64,000 nt of DNA, from NCBI RefSeq assembly GCF_025149465.1, contig NZ_CP102275.1, positions 1,054,001 through 1,118,000 on the forward strand, in the 5' to 3' direction. Below are positions 45,128-52,400 of this stretch, in pieces. The DNA comes from Thomasclavelia spiroformis DSM 1552 (GTDB lineage Bacteria; Bacillota_I; Bacilli_A; Erysipelotrichales; Coprobacillaceae). The position numbers and the translations under genes are program-made. The stretch's first letter is position 1, and each line of letters starts with the position of its first letter. The notes beneath the pieces are model-generated. The model had not been told where the DNA came from. It did not search any database and saw nothing but the letters and a program-made list of their open reading frames with translations.

Positions 45128-45616
45128 ATGGAAAAGAAAATATTTTGTAAAAGCGGAGGCTGTAGTGCTAAATTAGGTGCTGGAGTGCTAGATCATGTGT
45201 TAGCTAAACTACCAAGAAAAGAAGATAAAAATTTATTAGTTGGTTATGATACTAAGGATGATGCTTCAGTATATAAATTACGTGATGATCTTGCGATTGT
45301 AACGACTTTGGATTTTTTCCCAGCGATGGTTGAAGATCCTTATATATTTGGACAAATTGCTGCGACAAATGCGTTAAGTGATATTTATGCAATGGGTGGC
45401 GAGGTAATTAGTGCTTTAAATATTGTATGTTTTCCTGAAAATGATGATTTAAACGTATTAGGTGAAATTTTAATGGGTGGCGCTAAAAAAGTAGAAGAAG
45501 CCGGTGGAATATTAGTTGGCGGTCATTCGATTCAAGATGAAGATATTAAATATGGTTTAAGTGTTACTGGAAAAATACATCCTGATAAAATTTATCAAAA
45601 TTGTAATGTAAAATAA
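45128..45616 (+). pseudogene. selD: Selenide, water dikinase, N-terminal half only
   Basis: The frame starts [19 protein letters not shown] (start at ATG 45128, GGAG 6 bases upstream) and matches SelD through [45 protein letters not shown] and [19 protein letters not shown]. It stops at [13 protein letters not shown] after 163 residues, whereas SelD is about 340. The C-terminal kinase half is absent; a VOC gene follows directly. The protein could not make selenophosphate. The Cys of the active-site loop is replaced in spacing but a GGCSAKLG core remains. Confidence 0.88.
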
Positions 45617-45657
45617 GAATGTTTTTTGATGTTAAATTAGGGGGTTAGTAAAGAGTT

Positions 45658-46008
45658 ATGCAATGTCATATTAGATCATTATATTTATGTGTAAAAGATA
45701 TGTATAGGGCAATTGAATTTTATGAGAATTTTTTTGAAAAAGAAGTTTTTATAAAAGATGATATTTATAGTGTTTTTGATATTGATGGGTTTAGATTAGG
45801 ATTATTTGCTTTTAAAAAAGTAGATGAAACTCATGTATATGGCAGTAATTGTTTACCTAGTATAGATGTTGAAAATTTAGATGTATTAAAAAACAAGATT
45901 AAAAATTTAAAACTATGTTTTCCACTAACAAAAATAAATAATAATTGGGTTGTAGAATTTATTGATTCAGAAGGTAATCATATTGAACTAACAGCACCGA
46001 TTAAATAA
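45658..46008 (+). CDS. VOC family protein
   Basis: A 116-residue glyoxalase-fold protein: SLYLCVKDMYRAIEFYENFF at the start, FDIDGFRLGLF, and the end VVEFIDSEGNHIELTAPI. Short members of this superfamily dimerise to form one metal site; substrate unknown. GGGGGTTAG lies upstream but somewhat far from the ATG. It sits behind the broken selD and has no related neighbours. Confidence 0.8.
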   Translation: MQCHIRSLYLCVKDMYRAIEFYENFFEKEVFIKDDIYSVFDIDGFRLGLFAFKKVDETHVYGSNCLPSIDVENLDVLKNKIKNLKLCFPLTKINNNWVVEFIDSEGNHIELTAPIK

Positions 46009-46047
46009 AAGTGATTTAATAATAGAAATAACAAACTAATGCTTTAG

Positions 46048-46076
46048 TTGATAAACAATTAATAATATGATAAAAT
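46048..46076 (+). promoter_or_regulatory. Promoter of the yjdF riboswitch
   Basis: TTGATA (46048-46053), 17 bases, TAAAAT (46071-46076), just ahead of the structured leader. Confidence 0.65.
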
Positions 46077-46090
46077 CAAAATACAAAGAT

Positions 46091-46196
46091 AAAAACGCAA
46101 CGTAAGAAATGTGATCTTACAGAGTCGGTAGGTAGCCCGGTCGCACCAATTGGTGTAAGTAACCCTCCCTCCTTAGGGTCGTCCATTCTTTGCTTA
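46091..46196 (+). ncRNA. yjdF motif RNA (azaaromatic-sensing riboswitch)
   Basis: The leader directly before a yjdF gene contains the GCAACGTAAG...CTTAC stem, a GTCGGTAGGTAGCCC junction and the CACCAATTGGTG hairpin. Location plus sequence fit the yjdF riboswitch class, known to bind diverse azaaromatic compounds. Its end carries CCTCCTTA (46168-46175), which is complementary to the TAAGGAGG ribosome site at 46208-46215, so ligand-dependent control of translation start is likely. Confidence 0.8.
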
Positions 46197-46222
46197 GTAT
46201 TATTATTTAAGGAGGAATTGTC

Positions 46223-46639
46223 ATGGACAAAGTATCAATCAAAGTGACAGTATTTTTTGAAATGCCATTTTGGGTAGGTGTTTTTGAACAGATATCGCAA
46301 GAAAAATTATCTGTATGTAAAGTTACATTTAAAACGGAGCCAAAAGATTATGAGGTATATCATTTTATTTTGAAAAACTACTATCGCTTGCACTTTAGTC
46401 TGGCTGTGGCAACTGATGTAAAAGAGGTAAATTATAATCCAAAACGAATGCAACGTGAAGTACGCAAACAAATGCATAATACTGGATTAGCAACAAAATC
46501 TAGGCAAGCTTTAAAATTACAGCAGGAGCAGTTTAAAATTGAACGTAAGATGAAAAACCGCAAACAACAAGAAATAAATAAAAAGCGTAAATTTGAACTG
46601 AAACAGCAAAAAAGAAAGGAAAAGCATAGGGGCAGATAA
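46223..46639 (+). CDS. yjdF: YjdF family protein (DUF2992)
   Basis: A 138-residue protein with the family start SIKVTVFFEMPFWVGVFEQ and the motif FKTEPKDYEVYHFILKNYYRLHFS, followed by a long, very basic Lys/Arg/Gln helix to the end. Function unknown; its usual riboswitch suggests a part in handling toxic aromatic nitrogen compounds. AAGGAGG lies 7 bases before the ATG and can be masked by the riboswitch. Confidence 0.92.
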   Translation: MDKVSIKVTVFFEMPFWVGVFEQISQEKLSVCKVTFKTEPKDYEVYHFILKNYYRLHFSLAVATDVKEVNYNPKRMQREVRKQMHNTGLATKSRQALKLQQEQFKIERKMKNRKQQEINKKRKFELKQQKRKEKHRGR

Positions 46640-46659
46640 TAATTACCCCTACGCTTTTT
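46623..46659 (+). terminator. Terminator after yjdF
   Basis: GCATAGGGG pairs, with one mismatch, with CCCCTACGC, followed by TTTTTT. Confidence 0.82.
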
Positions 46660-46689
46660 TAATAAAGTTTAATTTTATATTTTAAAGTT

Positions 46690-47040
46690 TTTTATTATTC
46701 TAATTCTATTAATCGATATGGTTTGATTTCATATTCTCCACTCTTATTTATTGTAATCAAAGTTGCACCTCTTTGTTTTGTATCTTCTTTAATACCTGGC
46801 ATAGCTAAATAGTCAATACTATACTATATCCATAAGTTAATATATTTGACGAACAGATTATTATAATCAAAACATAGCTTTTGTACTTCCTAATTCTAAA
46901 GCGGTATTAAAGAGTTTGCTTGAATATTTAGAACAACAAATCTTATCTATTGTTGTTTCACCAATTTCTCCATAATAATATTGTACTTATTACAGCTGCT
47001 TTCATATAACTCATAAACTTCTTTATATTTTTGCAAGAAT
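46690..47040 (-). pseudogene. Metallophosphoesterase, decayed C-terminal part
   Basis: Minus-strand frames give GEIGETTIDKICCSKYSSKL, LELGSTKAMF (where GHDH is expected next, now lost), YINL and SIDYLAMPGIKEDTKQRGA followed by LITINKSGEYEIKPYRL and a stop at about 46697. This order is that of a calcineurin-like phosphoesterase C-terminus. Stops and shifts interrupt it. Confidence 0.6.
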
Positions 47041-47115
47041 ATAATAATGATTGTTCAAGAATTGAAAAGATAGTATGGTAGTAAACTTCTGATACCAGAA
47101 AAGAAAAATTGGTGT
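47035..47115 (+). pseudogene. Integrase gene tail, degenerate copy
   Basis: GATAGTATGGTAGTAAACTT and AAAGAAAAATTGGTGTCAAAT closely match the end of the tyrosine recombinase remnant and its 3' flank at 57874-57926, with a small deletion. It represents the end of an ICE or phage-like element. Confidence 0.6.
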
Positions 47116-47373
47116 CAAATAACCTTAATTTGAGATTTTGATGAGTAACACGTCAGTATAAAAAATTGAATATTTCATAGACTTTGGAACGCCTAAAATG
47201 ACGTTCCTTTTCTATTTCCAGCCGTTCTTATTGGACGGCTATTTTATTACCCAAAATGAAAGGAGCATTAGATTTATGAAAAAGTAATGAATGACGGTTC
47301 GATTGGTTCTACCTTTAATGAGGGGCATTTGACCGTTGAGGGTGAGGACGCTTATATTTGCTAACATAAATAT
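47116..47373. other. ICE-derived leader-like region
   Basis: Two hairpins (GGAACG...CGTTCC and GCCG...CGGC, about 47188-47250) are followed by AAAGGAG and a short broken frame (MKK*, then NDGSIGSTFNEGHLTVEGED in another phase). Base composition is richer in GC than the neighbours. It looks like a conjugative element remnant; no intact gene. Confidence 0.45.
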
Positions 47374-48330
47374 GGCTCTTTCCAATGTTGGTTGAAATTA
47401 CTTAATTATATTCATCATTAACGTTTTTGATTTAAGTAATTCAAAACTACATCTACTATACATTATTCTTTTAACAAGTTTAAGTTTATTAACTGATACT
47501 TCAACAACACCATTACTTTCTTAATATAAAATACTATTTTTGACCGCATCATAATCTTCCCTTATTCCAGTGATAAAAATAATAATATGACCAAAACTAT
47601 CTATACTTACTTTCTTTATCCAAGATTCTAATGCATGAACTGATTTCATACTATGTAAGATGCTTTTAAACTCATAAAAAGTTCTAAAAGTATCTTCACT
47701 TTTGGATATAATTGATAGACTTTACGTAATTTATCTTTACTTAACCCATCAATTTTATCTAACTGTTTATATAAAAGTTTAATCACATACTTGCGAGGTA
47801 AAACAATCTTATATTGAAATTGTCCTGTTTTTTTATTTGAGCTACAGTTTGTTTAATATTCCCATACTTACCTTCATACCCTTTAGTTACAATATGTTTG
47901 TATATTTCTTTGATAGTATAATGATTATCTACCATATTTTGAATTTCTGTATGATATTTTTCGCAACTGTTTGTTCGATGGCATGATATATTTTCGATTG
48001 TAAATAAAAATCCATCTGTTGCATATTTCTTTGCAGTTTTTCGACTACTATTAAGCAACTCAGATATTTTTGTATATGACATTCCTTTATTTCTCATTTG
48101 TTTTACTTCGTTTACAAGCTTATTTTTTTCTTCAATTCGTGCCATCCTTTGAGTCATTTTTTCATCTTCAAAGTATGAAACTATTTCATATTCATTCGTC
48201 TCCATTAGTTTTTTCATTGTTTTATAATGAATATTATTATTTGAACATGCAGCTTTTAATGACGCAACATTATTTATATCATTTTTCTCACTGTAAAATC
48301 GTTCTGGCACTTTTTCTTGACATAGTACCA
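47374..48330 (-). mobile_element. ISL3-family element, right half with transposase C-terminal part
   Basis: The end GGCTCTTTCCAATGTTGGTT (47374-47393) matches 18 of 20 bases of the start of the half element at 55803. The minus strand encodes the rest of an ISL3 transposase: ERFYSEKND, a helix-turn-helix (KGMSYTKISELLNSSRKTAKKY), and after frameshifts FITGIREDYDAVKNSILY and VNKLKLVKRIMYSRCSFELL. The open part is 47783-48331. The zinc-finger N-terminal half is missing here and lies inverted at 55803-56121. Confidence 0.8.
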
Positions 48331-48522
48331 CTTCCGATAATACAGGAGAAGCAGACCTGTTGGAAGGTGTTGAATTAACAGTAAAAGCACAGAAAGATAT
48401 TTATAAATATGGCTCATTGGAAAAAGCACCGATTACTAAAAATGCAAAAGGAGAAACAGCAAAAGTTCTGGTAACCGACAAGAAAGGTTACGCAGTATCA
48501 GATGAATTACCGTTTGGTACGT
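48331..48522 (+). pseudogene. Cna-B/SpaA-type surface adhesin fragment
   Basis: The frame NTGEADLLEGVELTVKAQKD ... TDKKGYAVSDELPFGTY is a piece of a prealbumin-like (Cna-B/SpaA) repeat as in large adhesins carried by ICEs. It starts at the IS-end junction at 48330 and is joined after FGTY to a conjugation gene. More GC-rich than its surroundings. Confidence 0.65.
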
Positions 48523-49067
48523 ATAGTCAGAGAAACGAAAACACTAGATGACAAATGGACAGTGCCTGTAGAATTATATAAATTTTGCATATCATTGCAG
48601 ACACAAATGACTGGGGGAATGACTTCGTTTATTGGTGGAGAAATTGGAGAAATGTCGAATAATGCACAGGAGATCATCATGAATCTCAATATGGGGATAC
48701 TGATTACCCAGGTCATGATCATCATGATTGGATACTGTGTCATCAAAGTGTTTTTTGCAAACTTGAAACATGGAGGAATATTGCTAATCCAAGTTGCAGT
48801 AGCAAGTTTGTATATGTTCAGTGTTCCTAGAGGATTTACGGATGGTTTCATATCATGGTGCGAGCAGACGATTGCAAAATGTTTTACAGCATTTTTGTAG
48901 ACAGAATTGCTATTAGGACTAGGAATGTTATTTGCGGATGCAGAAGTACCAAGAATCGCGCAACAGTTTGGATTAGAAACATCAACGAAAGGAAATTTGA
49001 TGAGCTCGGTATATGGAATGCAGTCGGCAGTGATGATTACCAAGACAGTAATGAATTCAGTGAAATA
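48520..49067 (+). pseudogene. ICE conjugation membrane protein (TrbL/VirB6-like), broken
   Basis: Reads VRETKTLDDKWTVPVELYKF, QTQMTGGMTSFIGGEIGEMS, then hydrophobic segments (MGILITQVMIIMIGYCVIKV, GGILLIQVAVASLYMF), stop at 48898; the continuation LLGLGMLFADAEVPRIAQQFG and TSTKGNLMSSVYGMQSAV lies in another frame after a deletion. The protein resembles the polytopic channel component of Tn1549-like conjugative elements. Not functional. Confidence 0.65.
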
Positions 49068-49235
49068 GTTGAGATAGTATCTCTATTGAATTTAAGCATA
49101 TTAAGCGCAAAGTAGTTACATTTTTTTTGCCAAGTATGTGTACATAAATAACATAACATAATATTAAAAGAATTTGATAAAAAATATAAAAAGTATATTA
49201 AAAAATATAAATCTTTTTTTCTTTTTTAAATTATA

Positions 49236-49289
49236 ATGTAAGCGGTTAATCATGTATACTGCTTTAATATGTTATTGAGAGTATACATG
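49236..49289 (+). promoter_or_regulatory. cre-like site and long inverted repeat before the glycosidase gene
   Basis: ATGTAAGCGGTTAATC (49236-49251) fits the catabolite-repression cre consensus at most positions. CATGTATACT (49251-49260) and AGTATACATG (49280-49289) form a perfect 10-base inverted repeat immediately after. Both lie about 200-250 bases before the start codon and could repress the gene when better sugars are present. Confidence 0.5.
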
Positions 49290-49487
49290 AACTTATTTTT
49301 ATAAAGAAGGTGATATTAATCAGAAAGAAAATTATTATATACTTTGATTTTAGACAATATTAAAAAGGAGAAGCTTAATAGCTTAACAAATCAGTATTTG
49401 TACTTGAAAAAAGTTTATTATTTAAGGCGGAAATATAAAGAATAATGGGAGTACAATTCATTTATTAATGTAAGAAGGGAAAATAAA

Positions 49488-52400
49488 ATGATAAAAAAAT
49501 TTTTTAAGGTTTTAGTGAGTAGTATGATGGCCTTTATGTATGTTATGCCATCAGTAGCAACTACAACATTTGCAAAAGAAGACTATCTAGTAGTAGATGA
49601 CAATGTAACATCCACTACTCTTCAAAATTATTTTATTTATAGTGAAAGCGAAGATGATGCGGGATTAACTGGTTGGTCCAATTCAGATGCTAAAATCGGT
49701 GAAGGCGAATTAAAAACACAGCACTGGGTTTGGAATGAGAATAATACCGAAGCAAGTAAACATAGTTATCAGTTTACTTTCGTAGGTACAGGTGTTGAAT
49801 TAATTGGAATAACTCCGACTGGTTCATCAAAAAATATTTACAAACTTGATGAAGGGGAATCAGAGGAAGTTACACTTGAAACTACAGGGGTAGCAAAAGA
49901 ACAAGTTTTATATTCCGTTAAAAATTTAGCGTATGGAACTCATACTATAACTGTATTATTACCAAATGATGGAAGTCAAAAAGGTTTACAAGTTAGTTAT
50001 GCTAAAGTGTATGGTTCTAGAGCAGAAATAGAAGAAACAACTACAATTTCTCATAAAAAAACTTCAGGAACTAGCAATAAATTTACTTTCTCAGATGGAC
50101 ATTGGTTAGGTGATAGTGATGAGCATACTTGGTCAACAATTCCTCCAAAAGATAATCCAAAAGAAGTTTATTATACTGTAGATTTTGTTGGACATGCTAT
50201 TGATATCTATGCTGGAAAAAACAAACCAATGGGTTATGTTGCATATTATGTAGATGATATTTTTTATGGAGAATATAGTTTATATAATAAGGAGAATATT
50301 AACTCTACGTTGATAAAAAAAATCGATGGATTAAGTGAAGGTAAACATACTTTAAAAGCTGTTGCTACAGGTAAGAAAGAAGATGCTGCAACAAACACAG
50401 GAATAGACTGTGCTAAGGTAGTTGTATATCATGCTCCATATGCTGTAAATGGTATTGAGATTGCAGATAAAAATATCACCTTAATTGAGGGTGCAACACA
50501 TCAAATTACTTATTCAGTTACACCAGATTACGCTGACTTAAAAGATGTACGTTATGAAACAGCTGATTCAAATATTGCTTCAGTTAATGCAAAGGGCGAA
50601 ATTATTGCCGAAGGAGTAGGAGACACTATAATTACTGTAATTTCTGATGCATATAGCATTAAAGAAGAAATAAATGTTACGGTTGAGCAAGGGACTTTAA
50701 GTTTACATGGTAGTATTGTAGATATTGATACTCAATATACTCAAGAAACTTATGATAAAGTTAATGAGCTAGGATTAACATCAAAAAAATTATTTGGGTG
50801 GAAAAATGATAGATTATTATCAGAAATTGCATTAATTACAAAAGGATGTTCGTTGAAAAATGTGAAAGTTACTGCAACGGATTTAGTAAGTGGAGATAAT
50901 ACTATTAGTAAAGATAATATTACTACTACGTTTATTAAATCGACGAAAGCTTATAATGGACCATTTTTAGGATATGGTAGCACAACACGTCCTGTACCTG
51001 AAGATAATGGGAAAAATAGAGGAGAAAGTTCTGATATTTTATATCAAACATCCCCAATTAATGTTGGATTCAATAAAGTTCAACCAGTTTGGGTTGAACT
51101 TTATATTCCAAAAAACGCTGTAGCTGGTAAATATACAACAACTTTAACAGTGGAAGCTGATGGCTTAGATAACCCATTAACATTTACTTATATAGTTGAT
51201 ATTAAAGATGTAACTTTAAAAGATGCTGACGAATATAGGGATTCATTTGATATTGAATTATGGCAATATCCTTATGCGTCTGCTGAGTATTATGGTGTAG
51301 TTCCTTTCAGTGATGAACATTTAGAAATCATGAAATCTGGAATGGAACTATATAAAAGTATTGGTGGTCATGCAATCACAACCACAATTGTAGAAGAAGC
51401 ATGGGGTGGACAAACTTATAGTAAAAATGATGTTCATTACCCATCAATGGTTAAATGGACTAAAAATACAGATGGTTCATTTAATTATGATTATACAGAT
51501 TTTGATAAATGGGTTGAATTTAATAAATCATTGGGAATTGGAGATAAAATCGTACTTTATAGTATTGCGCCGTGGCATAATTCATTTGCTTACTGGGAAG
51601 GAAATAAATTGACTTACGAATCATACACAGTTGGAAGTGATCGTTATAAAAAAGTTTGGGGAGATTTCCTAAAAGATTTGATTGATCATCTAATGGAAAA
51701 AGGTTGGTTTTATGATTCATATATTGGAATTGATGAAAGAGGATTTGATGGAAGAGCATTTGATTTAATTGATTCAGTTGTAAATATTAATGATGTTCCT
51801 TTAAAAACTGCTGGAGCAATGGATCATTTCACAACTAAAAAAGATTTAGCTCTAAGAGTTACTGATTTAAATGTTGGGGACACTGCAGCGGCAGCAAATC
51901 CAGAAGCGTTTAGTGAATTAGTAAAAGAACGTGAAGCTTTAGGATATAAAACTACGTTATATTCTTGTACTGAACATCAACCAGGAAATTTCTCTTTAAG
52001 TGCACCAGTAGAAAGTTATTGGTCACTAATTAATGCTGGTCAAGAAACTGGAGGATTCTTACGTTGGGCATATGATGCATGGGTTGAAGATCCATTAAAT
52101 GACGCAACTCATAACGCATTTGAGCCTGGCGATTGTTTCTTAATCTATCCAGATGTAAAAGGTACTGAAAACCCTGTTTCAAAAAGTTCTGTTCGTTTAG
52201 AAAGAATGGGGGAAGGGGTTCGTGATGTTAACAAAATTAAACAAATATTAGCTGAAATTCCTAGGCTACAAACTGATGTTGACGTAATGTATTCTAAAGT
52301 TACCCAAATTGCCAGAACGGTTAATAATAGATACATGACAGAAGCAGAAATCGAAAAATTAGCTGAAGAAATGAATACCTTCAAATCTGATTTAAATGAC

